Below are positions 7,245-13,827 of a stretch of 13,827 nt of DNA, in pieces. The DNA comes from T1Sed10-7 sp047921175. GTDB taxonomy: Bacteria > Actinomycetota > Nitriliruptoria > Nitriliruptorales > Nitriliruptoraceae. Under the pieces are notes generated by a model. It made no database searches and was not told where the DNA came from. It saw nothing but the letters and a program-made list of their open reading frames with translations. The position numbers and the translations under genes were made by a program. The stretch is from positions 1-13,827 of the forward strand of contig JBLRWQ010000072.1 of assembly GCA_047921175.1 (NCBI GenBank), given 5' to 3'. Every line of letters starts with the position of its first letter. The first letter of the stretch is position 1.

Positions 7245-8186
7245 CGGCCTGGTGGTGGGGCCCGGCGCGGCGCCGCCGCTGCCCGGCGCGGGGCCGCCGC
7301 TGCCCGCCGGCAGGTCGCCGGCCGACGCGATGGCCCACGCGACCTGCACGGCCTGGACGGTGGCGGCCACGTCGTGCGCCCGGACGATACGCGCGCCGTT
7401 GGCCACCGCCACGCTGGCCGCGGCCAGCGAGCCGGCCAGCCGCTCGCTCGGCGCCACCACCCCGGTGATGGCCCCGATGAAGCGCTTGCGCGAGACGCCG
7501 ACCAGCACCGGCCGTCCGAGCGCGACCAGCCGGTCGAGCCGGGCCAGCAGGGCGAGGTTGTGCTCGAGCCGCTTGCCGAACCCGATGCCGGGGTCCAGCA
7601 CGATGCGCTCCTCGGCGAGCCCGGCCGCCACCAGCACCTCGATGCGTGCACCGAGGTGGTCGACCACCTCGGTGACCACGTCGTCGTAGTGGGGGTCGTC
7701 CTGCATGGTGCGCGGGGTCCCCTGGAGGTGGGTGAGCACGTACGGGACGCCGAGCGAGCCGACGACCGCCGGCATCTCCGGGTCCAGCAGCGCCGAGGAG
7801 ACGTCGTTGACGATCGCCGCGCCGGCGGCGACGGCGGCGGCCGCGACCCGGGCCTTGACGGTGTCGATCGACACGCACCGCCCCTCGGCGGCCAGGCCCC
7901 GCACCACCGGGATGACGCGTTCGAGCTCCACCTCGGCGGGCACGGGCTCGGCGCCGGGCCGGGTGGACTCGCCACCGACGTCGATGATGTCCGCCCCCTC
8001 GTCGGCCATGCGCCGGCCCGCGGCGACCGCGGCCTCGACATCGAGGTAGCGACCCCCGTCGGAGAACGAGTCGGGGGTGACGTTGAGGACCCCCATCACC
8101 ACCGGGCGCCGGGAGGTCGGCAGGACCCCGAGCCGGGTGACGACGTCGGGGACGGCCGGTGGTCGATCGACGGGACCACGTTCCAC
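7242..8186 (-). CDS. folP: Dihydropteroate synthase
   Basis: Condenses hydroxymethyl-dihydropterin pyrophosphate with p-aminobenzoate to dihydropteroate; the target of sulfonamides. The protein is 314 residues and TIM-barrel family blocks are in order: MGVLNVTPDSFSDGG (31-45), GADIIDVGGESTRPG (64-78), SIDTVKARVA (106-115), IVNDVSS (125-131), THLQGTPRTMQ (152-162), LDPGIGFGK (197-205), GVSRKRFIG (230-238) and VRAHDVAATV (268-277). The start is the GTG at 8186 with a weak AGGCGG site upstream. The last ~25 residues are a Gly/Pro/Ala/Ser tail encoded by a 21-bp duplication, beyond the normal end of the domain. It heads the operon, divergent from the epimerase gene. No folE lies in the window. 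Confidence 0.95.
   Translation of the reverse strand: MERGPVDRPPAVPDVVTRLGVLPTSRRPVVMGVLNVTPDSFSDGGRYLDVEAAVAAGRRMADEGADIIDVGGESTRPGAEPVPAEVELERVIPVVRGLAAEGRCVSIDTVKARVAAAAVAAGAAIVNDVSSALLDPEMPAVVGSLGVPYVLTHLQGTPRTMQDDPHYDDVVTEVVDHLGARIEVLVAAGLAEERIVLDPGIGFGKRLEHNLALLARLDRLVALGRPVLVGVSRKRFIGAITGVVAPSERLAGSLAAASVAVANGARIVRAHDVAATVQAVQVAWAIASAGDLPAGSGGPAPGSGGAAPGPTTRP
7261..7302. repeat. 21-bp tandem duplication in the 3' end of folP
   Basis: Two adjacent 21-bp units (7261-7281 and 7282-7302) differ at one base. As 7 codons each, they encode the in-frame tail repeats GSGGPAP and GSGGAAP of the FolP C-terminus. Confidence 0.85.
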
Positions 8187-8315
8187 GATCGCCGCCTGTT
8201 CCGTGGGTGGGAATGCGGACCGGCAGCGGAGTCTACGTAGCGGGTGACAGCCCGGTCAGCGCCAGCGCACACGGGTGGACATCTCCTGCTACAGCCATCC
8301 CTGGGCTGGCCCGAG

Positions 8316-8321
8316 TAGGGT
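8316..8321 (+). promoter_or_regulatory. Putative -10 element of the epimerase gene (TAGGGT)
   Basis: In the 171-bp divergent gap between folP and the epimerase gene (8187-8357), TAGGGT lies 36 bases before the epimerase GTG, consistent with an actinobacterial -10. No good -35 is visible. The folP promoter must lie in the same gap but I cannot place it. Confidence 0.35.
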
Positions 8322-8357
8322 GCCGACCTTCGGTCCGACGGCGGCAGGGGACGGGGC

Positions 8358-9347
8358 GTGAGGGTAGTGGTGACCGGTGGGGCCGGGTTCATCGGCGCGA
8401 ACCTGGTGCGGCGGCTGCTGGACGGCGGCGGCCACGCGGCCGGCGGGGACGCAGCCGGCGGCAGGAGCGGGGACGCAGCCGGCAACGGCAGCATCGAGGT
8501 GGTGGTCGTCGACGACCTGTCGACCGGGTTCCGCGCCAACCTGGCAGGCTGCCCGCAGGCGCAGCTGCTCGAGGGGTCGATCCTGGATGACGCGCTGCTG
8601 GACGAGGCCATCGCCGGCGCGGACGCGATCGTGCACCTGGCCGCGGTCCCGTCGGTGCCCCGCTCGATCGCCGCGCCGGGCCCGTCCCACGACGCCAACG
8701 CCACCGGCACGCTCAAGGTCCTGGAGGCCGCCCGGCGGGCCGGGAACGTCCACACCATCGTGGCGTCCTCCTCCTCGGTGTACGGCGCGAACCCGACCCT
8801 GCCGAAATCCGAGGACCTCAAACCCGCACCGCTGTCCCCGTACGCGGTGTCGAAGCTGGCGGCGGAGTCCTACACGCTCGCGTTCCAGCACTGCTACGAC
8901 CTGCCCACGCTCGCGTTCCGGTTCTTCAACGTGTTCGGGCCCCTGCAGGCCCCCGGCCACGCCTACGCCGCGGTGGTCCCGACCTTCCTCGACCACGCCC
9001 TCAAGGACGAGCCGCTGCCGGTCCACGGCGACGGGGAACAGTCCCGGGACTTCACCTTCGTCGGCACCGTCACCGCGGTGCTCGCCGACGCCATCACCCG
9101 CCGGGTCACCCACCACGAGCCGGTCAACCTCGCCTTCGGGACCCGCCGGACCCTCAACGAGGCCATCCTGGAGCTCGAGCGCCAGCTCGGCCGGACCCTG
9201 CCCATCGACCGGCACCCGCCCCGCCACGGCGACGTCCGCCACTCCCAGGCCGACCAGCGACGCCTCCAGCACCTCTTCCCCGACATCACCCCCGTCCCCT
9301 TCGAGGACGGGCTGGCCGCCACCATCGACTGGTTCCGCAGCCGGTGA
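8358..9347 (+). CDS. NAD-dependent nucleotide-sugar epimerase (extended SDR)
   Basis: A 329-residue extended short-chain dehydrogenase. GGAGFIG (7-13) binds NAD, VVVDDLSTG (49-57) is the acidic second strand, SSSSVYG (137-143) and PYAVSK (161-166, Tyr162 and Lys166) are the catalytic residues, and FRFFNVFGPLQAPGHAYAAV (187-206) is the substrate loop typical of UDP-hexose or UDP-N-acetylhexosamine 4-epimerases of the WbpP/GalE group. The exact sugar is undetermined. Residues ~25-46 are a Gly/Ala/Asp-rich stretch inserted between the first helix and second strand, encoded partly by a 24-bp duplication. The start is a GTG preceded by GGGGACGGGG. A glycosyltransferase follows after 40 bp, pointing to envelope or exopolysaccharide synthesis. 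Confidence 0.9.
   Translation: MRVVVTGGAGFIGANLVRRLLDGGGHAAGGDAAGGRSGDAAGNGSIEVVVVDDLSTGFRANLAGCPQAQLLEGSILDDALLDEAIAGADAIVHLAAVPSVPRSIAAPGPSHDANATGTLKVLEAARRAGNVHTIVASSSSVYGANPTLPKSEDLKPAPLSPYAVSKLAAESYTLAFQHCYDLPTLAFRFFNVFGPLQAPGHAYAAVVPTFLDHALKDEPLPVHGDGEQSRDFTFVGTVTAVLADAITRRVTHHEPVNLAFGTRRTLNEAILELERQLGRTLPIDRHPPRHGDVRHSQADQRRLQHLFPDITPVPFEDGLAATIDWFRSR
8444..8483. repeat. In-frame 24-bp repeat inside the epimerase gene
   Basis: CGGGGACGCAGCCGGC occurs at 8444-8459 and again at 8468-8483, exactly 24 bp (8 codons) apart. It encodes GGDAAG and SGDAAG in the low-complexity insertion. Confidence 0.85.
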
Positions 9348-9387
9348 ACCGCGCAGCACGCCTCCCGAACCGCTCGGTGCAGCGCGC

Positions 9388-10593
9388 ATGAGCCGCCGCA
9401 GCCATCGCCACGCCCCCCGCCGCCCCCGCCGGCCGACGCGCGACCGGCCGCTGCTCGTCCACCTGACCACGGTGGACATGTCGCTGAGCCTGCTGCTGCT
9501 GCCCCAGCTGCTGGCTTTCCGCGACGCCGGCTACGAGGTGGTCGGGGTCTCCGCCCCGGGCGAGCACGTCGCCACGCTCGAGGCCCACGGCATCCGCCAC
9601 ATCCCACTCACCCGATCGACCCGCGCGAACGACCTCCGGGCGGATGTGGCCACCGCGCTCGAGTTCGCCCGGATCTGCCGGCAGCTCCGGCCCGACATCG
9701 TGCACACGCACAACCCGAAGCCGGGGCTGTACGGCCGGGTCCTCGCCCGGCTGCTGGGGGTGCCGGCGGTGGTCAACACCGTCCACGGCCTCTACGCGCT
9801 GCCCACCGACCCGCTCCCCAAGCGCGCGGTCGTCTACACCCTGGAGCGCATCGCCGCCGCCTTCTCCCACGCCGAGCTGCTCCAGAACCCGGAGGACCTG
9901 CCGGTCTACCGCCGGCTCGAGGTCCCGGCCGCCAAGCTCCACCTGCTCGGCAACGGGGTGGACCTGACCCGCTTCGACCCGGACCGCCACCTCGATGCGC
10001 GTGCCGAGGTCCGCAGCGACCTCGGCATCGCCGACGACGAGGTGGTGGTCGGCCTGGTGGGCCGGCTGGTGGCGGAGAAGGGCTACCGCGAGGTGTTCGC
10101 CGCGGCCGAGCGGCTGCGCACGACGCATCCCAAGGCCCGGATCGTGATCGCCGGCCCCGCGGACCCCGACAAGCCCGACGCCATCACCGAGGCGGAACTC
10201 GACCGTGCCCGCGAGGACCTCGGGGTGCGCTTCCTCGGCATGCACACCGAGGTGGAGCGCCTCTACCCCGCGTTCGACGTCTACGTGCTGGCGTCGTACC
10301 GGGAGGGCTTCCCGCGCTCGGCGATGGAGGCCGCGGCGATGGGCCTGCCGCTGGTGCTGACCGATATCCGCGGCTGCCGGCAGGTGGTGGACCACGAGGT
10401 GACCGGGCTGCTCGTGCCGGCCCGGGACGCCGAGGCGCTGCATGCCGCGATCGGCCGGCTCGTGGAGGACGGGGAGCTGCGCGCCCGCTACGGCGCCACC
10501 TCCCGCGCCAAGGCCATCGAGGAGTTCGACGACCGTCGGCAGGTGGCGATCACCCTCGAGGTCTACGAGAGGCTCAGGACCCGGCAGCGCTGA
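9388..10593 (+). CDS. Glycosyltransferase, GT4-like
   Basis: A 401-residue retaining GT-B transferase. The N-terminal domain has LLLLPQLLAFRDAGYEVVGV (35-54), IVHTHNPKPGLYGR (104-117) and NTVHGLY (130-136), all common in enzymes that extend undecaprenyl-linked glycans. The C-terminal domain has VGLVGRLVAEKG (221-232, donor phosphate-binding Arg and Lys) and the E-x7-E signature in EGFPRSAMEAAA (306-317). It probably adds a sugar to a lipid-linked glycan on the inner face of the membrane; donor and acceptor are unknown. I chose the ATG at 9388; its ribosome site is weak and the first ~20 residues are Arg/Pro-rich, so the true start is not certain. It follows the epimerase by 40 bp and is probably co-transcribed. 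A sugar-transferase fragment lies nearby on the other strand. Confidence 0.9.
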   Translation: MSRRSHRHAPRRPRRPTRDRPLLVHLTTVDMSLSLLLLPQLLAFRDAGYEVVGVSAPGEHVATLEAHGIRHIPLTRSTRANDLRADVATALEFARICRQLRPDIVHTHNPKPGLYGRVLARLLGVPAVVNTVHGLYALPTDPLPKRAVVYTLERIAAAFSHAELLQNPEDLPVYRRLEVPAAKLHLLGNGVDLTRFDPDRHLDARAEVRSDLGIADDEVVVGLVGRLVAEKGYREVFAAAERLRTTHPKARIVIAGPADPDKPDAITEAELDRAREDLGVRFLGMHTEVERLYPAFDVYVLASYREGFPRSAMEAAAMGLPLVLTDIRGCRQVVDHEVTGLLVPARDAEALHAAIGRLVEDGELRARYGATSRAKAIEEFDDRRQVAITLEVYERLRTRQR

Positions 10594-10715
10594 CGGCCGG
10601 CGGTAGCCCACCGGCTGTCGGCCCGCGTCGCTGCCGCTTCGATCCGCTCGGTGCACGCTCGACGGTCCGGCTCGTCCGGCAGGATCGCGAGCACGGTTGA
10701 GGTGTCGATCGCCAT
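10563..10715 (-). pseudogene. Truncated vapC toxin remnant (PIN domain N-terminus)
   Basis: A 50-codon frame starts with MAIDTSTVLAILPDEPDRRA, the typical first strand and helix of VapC PIN-domain ribonucleases, and stays VapC-like to about residue 31 (ERIEAAATR). Then it runs into unrelated sequence and stops inside the 3' end of the glycosyltransferase gene. Only the first catalytic Asp (residue 4) remains; the other acidic residues and the rest of the ~130-residue domain are gone, so it cannot be an active toxin. Its ATG overlaps the vapB stop as TGATG, the normal arrangement of a toxin–antitoxin operon. Confidence 0.8.
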
Positions 10716-10888
10716 CAGGAGGGCAACCCGGCCGGGTCGGAGCCCAGGATCTCGTCAGCGGGCCGGTCGTCCTGGACGGGCAAGGCGGCGCAGGCCAGCG
10801 CGATCTCGTCCAGGTCGTCGGCGAGGCTCCTGCCTGCCCGCTCGCGCTCCAGCCGCTCGACCTCCGGGTTCCGGAGGTGCAGCTCCAT
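10715..10888 (-). pseudogene. Internally deleted vapB antitoxin (Rv0623 family)
   Basis: A 57-residue frame with a strong ribosome site (GGGAGGT 5 bases before ATG). It begins MELHLRNPEVERLERER and ends LPVQDDRPADEILGSDPAGL, the two ends of Rv0623-type VapB antitoxins. About 20-25 residues normally found between them, covering most of the ribbon-helix-helix DNA-binding part, are missing near residues 17-22 without breaking the frame. The toxin-binding tail is kept. It may still be translated, but should be unable to bind its operator normally. A GATACT upstream could be a remnant of the autoregulated promoter. It lies 34 bp downstream of the chimeric gene on the same strand. Confidence 0.8.
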
Positions 10889-10922
10889 CGGTACCTCCCT
10901 GTAGCTCTCCATCCTCGAAGTA

Positions 10923-11747
10923 TCACTCCGGGGAGACGTCGTCCGGGCCAGCGCGGCGATCGCGGTCGATCCGCTCGTCGGGGTCGGTCCGCCCACCCGT
11001 CGCGTCGCCGTCGGAGCCCTGGAAGGGCACGGTGGTCGCGGCGCCGTCGAGGCTGACGCCCTGGCGGGTCACCATGACCCACAGGGTCCGGAGCAGGATG
11101 CGCACGTCCAGCCACAGGCTGCGGTGGTCCACGTACCACACGTCCAGCGCGAGCTTGTCGTGCCACGACATGTTGTTGCGACCGTTGATCTGCGCCCAGT
11201 CGGTGATGCCGGGCCGGACCTCATGCCGGCGCGCCTGGGTGGGGCTGTAGCGCTCGAGGTACTCGACCAGCAGCGGCCGCGGTCGGTCAGGCGCTGCGAC
11301 ACGCACCGCCGGCATGCCGATCGCCACGACCGCGACGAGGACAGACACGACCAACGCCCGCGTCTGCGCGGTGATCGCCTCCTTGATGCCACGCTCGAAG
11401 GCCGCATTGAGGCGCTGCTCGAGCGTTCCAGCGCGCTGCCTCCCGAGCTGATCGAGACCGGCGAACCGCTCCGACCAACTATCGTCCATCGCCGCGAGGC
11501 GCTCGGCCAACTGGGCGTCGATCGAGGCGAGGGGCTCATCCCGATCCGCAGCCATCGCTCCGAGCTGCTCTGACCAGCGCTGGTCCATGGCGTCCAGCGC
11601 GCTGAGCACGCCCTGGAATCCGGCGCGCGTCGCCATCAGGTGGCCGGCCGGGGTCACGAGCTCCATGAGGGTGTCGGCGGCCTCCTCGCCCCAGCTCTCC
11701 GTGAAGGCAGCCTGCAGCTGGGCCCGTCGTCGTTCCTCCACCGGCAT
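10923..11747 (-). CDS. Chimera: coiled-coil/TM protein fused to sugar-transferase C-terminus
   Basis: A 274-residue frame with a strong ribosome site (GGGGAGGT) before the ATG at 11747. Residues 1-~150 resemble a family of small actinobacterial hypothetical proteins: EEAADTLMELVTPAGH (21-36), a long helical, coiled-coil-like middle (45-128) and one hydrophobic segment (131-146). Residues ~155-245 are the C-terminal part of a bacterial sugar transferase of the PglC/WcaJ type: RPRPLLVEYLERYSPTQARR, VRPGITDWAQINGRNNMSW, DVWYVDHRSLWLD. The transferase's own TM helix and its catalytic Asp-Glu region are absent, so lipid-phosphate sugar transferase activity is not expected. The last ~30 residues are charged and unlike the family. 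The junction (near 11285-11305) is probably a deletion scar, in frame by chance or selection. Confidence 0.75.
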   Translation of the reverse strand: MPVEERRRAQLQAAFTESWGEEAADTLMELVTPAGHLMATRAGFQGVLSALDAMDQRWSEQLGAMAADRDEPLASIDAQLAERLAAMDDSWSERFAGLDQLGRQRAGTLEQRLNAAFERGIKEAITAQTRALVVSVLVAVVAIGMPAVRVAAPDRPRPLLVEYLERYSPTQARRHEVRPGITDWAQINGRNNMSWHDKLALDVWYVDHRSLWLDVRILLRTLWVMVTRQGVSLDGAATTVPFQGSDGDATGGRTDPDERIDRDRRAGPDDVSPE

Positions 11748-11892
11748 CGTGACACCTCCCCGTCGGTGCGGTAACACTCCCGAGCAGCGACGCAGCCGCC
11801 ACCCGCGCGAGCGGTCCTGCGCCGCGACGCAGCCGACCGACGCCCTTGAACCCGGGCCTGCCGCCGGGGTTCACTGGGGTGAGGAGCGTCCG

Positions 11893-12453
11893 TTGGCCAG
11901 CACCCCGCCCCGTCCGAGTGACCCTGCCGTCGCGCGCGCCTTCGCGAGCATCGACGCGAGCGCGCTCCCGACCAGCAACGGCAGAACCGTCAACGGCGAG
12001 GACCCCGAGGCCATCCTCAACCGGTGCCGGGACGTCACCGCCGCACTGTGCGAGGTGCTCGAGCGGTTCGGCATCGACGCCTGCGAGGTGTACCTCTCCC
12101 TCGATCACCGGCTGCGTCAGGTGGACCTGTCACGCGCCCACGAGGTCTGGCGGCACGAGGCCGAGTTGGAGGGCCTGTGGGGCCACGTCGTCCTCGGGGT
12201 ACCCGGCCGGCGCGGCGCGCACCGCTCGCAGCTCGAGGGTCCACACGGGGTGGTCGAGCTGTGGGACTGGACCGGCCGGCAGTACGACTGGGCGGTGGCG
12301 GTCCCGCACCTGGTTGACGTCGGCGACTGGGGGCCGTACGAGCCGCCGCGCCGTCCTTGGTGCCGACGGACCGTCCACCGCATCGACCGCGCCGGCTCCG
12401 CCCGCTGCCTGCTCCCGGACCCGATGCTGCAGCGGTACCTGCGCTCGACGTAG
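11893..12453 (+). CDS. Hypothetical protein, Trp-rich, TTG start
   Basis: I do not recognise this 186-residue protein. The frame is open from 11587, but the upstream part overlaps the start of the chimeric gene on the other strand and looks like shadow sequence. I chose TTG at 11893 because GGTGAGGAG lies 6 bases before it. Residues 1-40 are Pro/Ser/Ala-rich, 38-70 look helical (EAILNRCRDVTAALCEVLER), and 85-165 are rich in Trp and aromatic residues (GLWGHVVLGVPG, VELWDWTGRQYDWAV, VGDWGPY), suggesting a compact beta-rich domain. There are four Cys (46, 53, 64, 157) plus Cys172, no signal peptide and no membrane segment. G/C-rich third positions support it being coding. The nearest neighbours are the chimera (divergent, 145 bp away) and a gene-free stretch. 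Confidence 0.6.
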   Translation: MASTPPRPSDPAVARAFASIDASALPTSNGRTVNGEDPEAILNRCRDVTAALCEVLERFGIDACEVYLSLDHRLRQVDLSRAHEVWRHEAELEGLWGHVVLGVPGRRGAHRSQLEGPHGVVELWDWTGRQYDWAVAVPHLVDVGDWGPYEPPRRPWCRRTVHRIDRAGSARCLLPDPMLQRYLRST

Positions 12454-13100
12454 CGGCCCAGGACTCGATCCAACGATCCGACCGGCCGGGGCCGAGCTGA
12501 GAGCGCTGGCGTAGCAGCGAAGCAGGCGGCGCTCACACCGACACCGTTGCCATTCCGGAGGCACCGTCAGGGTGCAGCGTCCTCGTAGGCTCTCGGCCCG
12601 ATCCAGGCGACCACAGACGATGACCGGGCGGTCACAGCTGCGGGGCTGGGTGTTGACGCGGATGCTGATGGATCGGCTGGCTCGGCCTCGAGCTGACGAT
12701 CGACGCGAGACTCTCTGGCGGATCGGGACCGGCCCTGGCCATCGGGTGGCGGGGTCGTCGGGCTCGGGCGGGCTCAGTCGGACAGAACGGACCAGGCGGC
12801 GGTCGAAGTGCCCGCCAACGTCCATGGACGCGCTAGCGCCACCGTGCAGGTGCCGGTGCGTGAGCGGCTGGAGCGACACCAGATCGTGCGGAAGTTGCAG
12901 ACCTCGGCAGCGGGCGGGTGCACCTGACGGTCGCCGGCCGGAGTTCCCTTCACGAGCAGGCTCGGGCGAACATCGAACTGGCCGGGCTGCAGTCCGGCGC
13001 GGCATGGCGATCGCGGCGTTCGGGACGCGGTTCTGGCAGGATCCGGGTCCGGCCCGTCCATCTCGGTGGGACCGGAGCACCTCGATGTGGGAGCGCACCG
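12454..13100. other. Gene-free stretch of about 650 bp
   Basis: No frame here has a credible start, ribosome site or family motif. Several long frames exist on both strands (for example 12572-13210 plus and 12130-13107 minus), but they are Arg/Pro/Ser-rich and overlap real genes at their ends. Base composition is visibly less GC-rich than the neighbours around 12650-12720. Short stretches such as ARANIELAGLQSG (plus strand, about 12965-13003) look protein-like but have no start and are soon lost. It may hold decayed genes or foreign DNA. I see no tRNA or CRISPR signature. Confidence 0.6.
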
Positions 13101-13827
13101 ATGGCACGGCTGACGATCGACCGCACCGACGCGCGGGTCACGCTGCGCCTGGACGCCCCCGAGCGGCGCAACGCGCTCGACCTCGACACGATGGCGGCGC
13201 TGGTACGTGAGCTGCGCGCGGCCGACGCCGACGAGGACGTGCGGGTGATCGTGCTGGCGGGTACCGACCCGGCGTTCTGCGCGGGGCTCGACCTCGAGGA
13301 GGTGGCGGCCGGACGGCTCGATCTCACCGAGGTGGCCGCGCGCGACGCCGACCCGTGGATGGTGCTGCAGTCGCTGGCCACCCCGACGATCGCCGCGGTC
13401 AACGGGGCGGCGGTCACCGGCGGGCTCGAGCTGGTGCTGTGCTGCGACCTGGCGATCGCATCCGAGCAGGCTCGGTTCGCGGACACGCACGCGCGGGTGG
13501 GGATCCATCCCTCCGGCGGGCTGACGGTGCTGCTACCTCGGTACGTGGGGCTGCGGCAGGCGCTGGGGATGAGCCTGACCGGCCGCTTCGTGGATGCGGC
13601 CGAGGCGCTGTCGATGGGGCTGGTGAACGCGGTCGTGCCGCACGCTGCGCTCGGTGGGGCGGTGGATCAGGTGGTCGATGCGGTGGTCGGGACCGACCCG
13701 GTGGTCGTGCGGGAGCTGCTGGCGACCTACCGGCTGCTGTCGGGGGTCGACCTGGCGGCGGCGTTCGAGGTGGAACGGGTCCGCGGGCGGGGGCTGGCGG
13801 TCGACCCGGAGGCGGTCGAGGCGCGGC
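13101..13827 (+). CDS. Enoyl-CoA hydratase/isomerase family protein (partial, 3' end cut)
   Basis: A crotonase-fold protein; 242 residues are visible before the window ends, nearly the full length of the ~255-residue family. The ATG at 13101 has GGGAG 9 bases upstream. LDAPERRNALDLDTM (17-31) is the N-terminal block and AFCAGLDLEE (58-67) forms the first half of the CoA-thioester oxyanion hole. NGAAVTGGLELVLCCDLAIA (101-120) gives the second half and Glu110, the position of one catalytic Glu of true hydratases. The second catalytic Glu position (FADTHARVG, 126-134) is His130 instead. It may therefore be an isomerase or another crotonase rather than a beta-oxidation hydratase; the substrate cannot be read from sequence. 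There is no partner gene in the window. Confidence 0.9.
   Translation, partial: MARLTIDRTDARVTLRLDAPERRNALDLDTMAALVRELRAADADEDVRVIVLAGTDPAFCAGLDLEEVAAGRLDLTEVAARDADPWMVLQSLATPTIAAVNGAAVTGGLELVLCCDLAIASEQARFADTHARVGIHPSGGLTVLLPRYVGLRQALGMSLTGRFVDAAEALSMGLVNAVVPHAALGGAVDQVVDAVVGTDPVVVRELLATYRLLSGVDLAAAFEVERVRGRGLAVDPEAVEAR

Noticed and set aside
8377..9387. Upstream extension of the glycosyltransferase frame
   Set aside because: This part overlaps the epimerase in another frame and is Ser/Pro/Arg/Thr-rich. The GT4 homology begins only after the ATG at 9388.
11787..11835. 12-bp direct repeat GCGACGCAGCCG (11787-11798 and 11824-11835) as an attachment site
   Set aside because: Copies are only 37 bp apart with no integrase or element between them, and a similar string occurs in the epimerase gene.
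11848..11872. Hairpin GAACCC…GGGTTC before the Trp-rich gene as a riboswitch or attenuator
   Set aside because: The stem is only 6 bp (with a possible bulged extension) and there is no known riboswitch core; easily chance at this GC content.
11587..11892. N-terminal extension of the Trp-rich protein to an ATG at 11587
   Set aside because: It overlaps the start of the minus-strand chimera, has no ribosome site, and reads as Arg/Ser/Pro-rich shadow. TTG at 11893 has a good site.
12572..13210. Plus-strand 212-codon frame before the crotonase gene
   Set aside because: It overlaps the first 110 bases of the crotonase gene in another frame, is Arg/Ser/Pro-rich, and has no ribosome site.

Overview
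The window comes from a very GC-rich bacterium, most likely a member of the Actinomycetota. The evidence is third-position G/C saturation, many GTG starts (and one TTG start), a folate–pantothenate–lysS gene neighbourhood of the actinobacterial kind, -10-like TAGGGT hexamers, and a remnant of a vapBC toxin–antitoxin pair of the Rv0623 family. I cannot name a genus from sequence alone.

Layout, left to right. Positions 112-2586 (minus strand) carry coaX (type III pantothenate kinase) followed by lysS (lysyl-tRNA synthetase). Positions 2693-3944 (plus strand) carry a NeuD/PglD-type acyltransferase and a membrane-anchored DUF218/YdcF-type protein. Positions 4035-8186 (minus strand) read folP, folB, folK, a DUF2520 Rossmann protein and panC. 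The folB-folK and folK-DUF2520 junctions overlap as GTGA, so this is a translationally coupled operon for folate and pantothenate synthesis. A 418-bp gap full of repeats and palindromes separates panC from the rest. Positions 8358-10593 (plus strand) hold a nucleotide-sugar epimerase and a GT4 glycosyltransferase, an envelope or exopolysaccharide pair.

Positions 10563-13100 look like a rearranged, partly decayed region. It holds a truncated vapBC pair, an in-frame chimera (a coiled-coil/TM protein joined to the C-terminal third of an undecaprenyl-phosphate sugar-1-phosphate transferase), an unrecognised 186-residue protein starting at TTG, and about 650 bp with no convincing gene. The window ends inside a crotonase-family (enoyl-CoA hydratase-like) gene.

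Most genes are housekeeping. The less ordinary content is: (1) two tandem 14-bp-arm palindromes with an ATAG loop between DUF2520 and panC; (2) short GC-rich tandem repeats of different unit lengths (11, 16, 19, 21, 24 bp) in nearly every gap and inside two proteins; (3) an Asp-to-Asn change in the first phosphate-binding motif of CoaX; (4) the sugar-transferase chimera and the toxin–antitoxin wreckage next to it. I did not find a clearly new multi-gene system.
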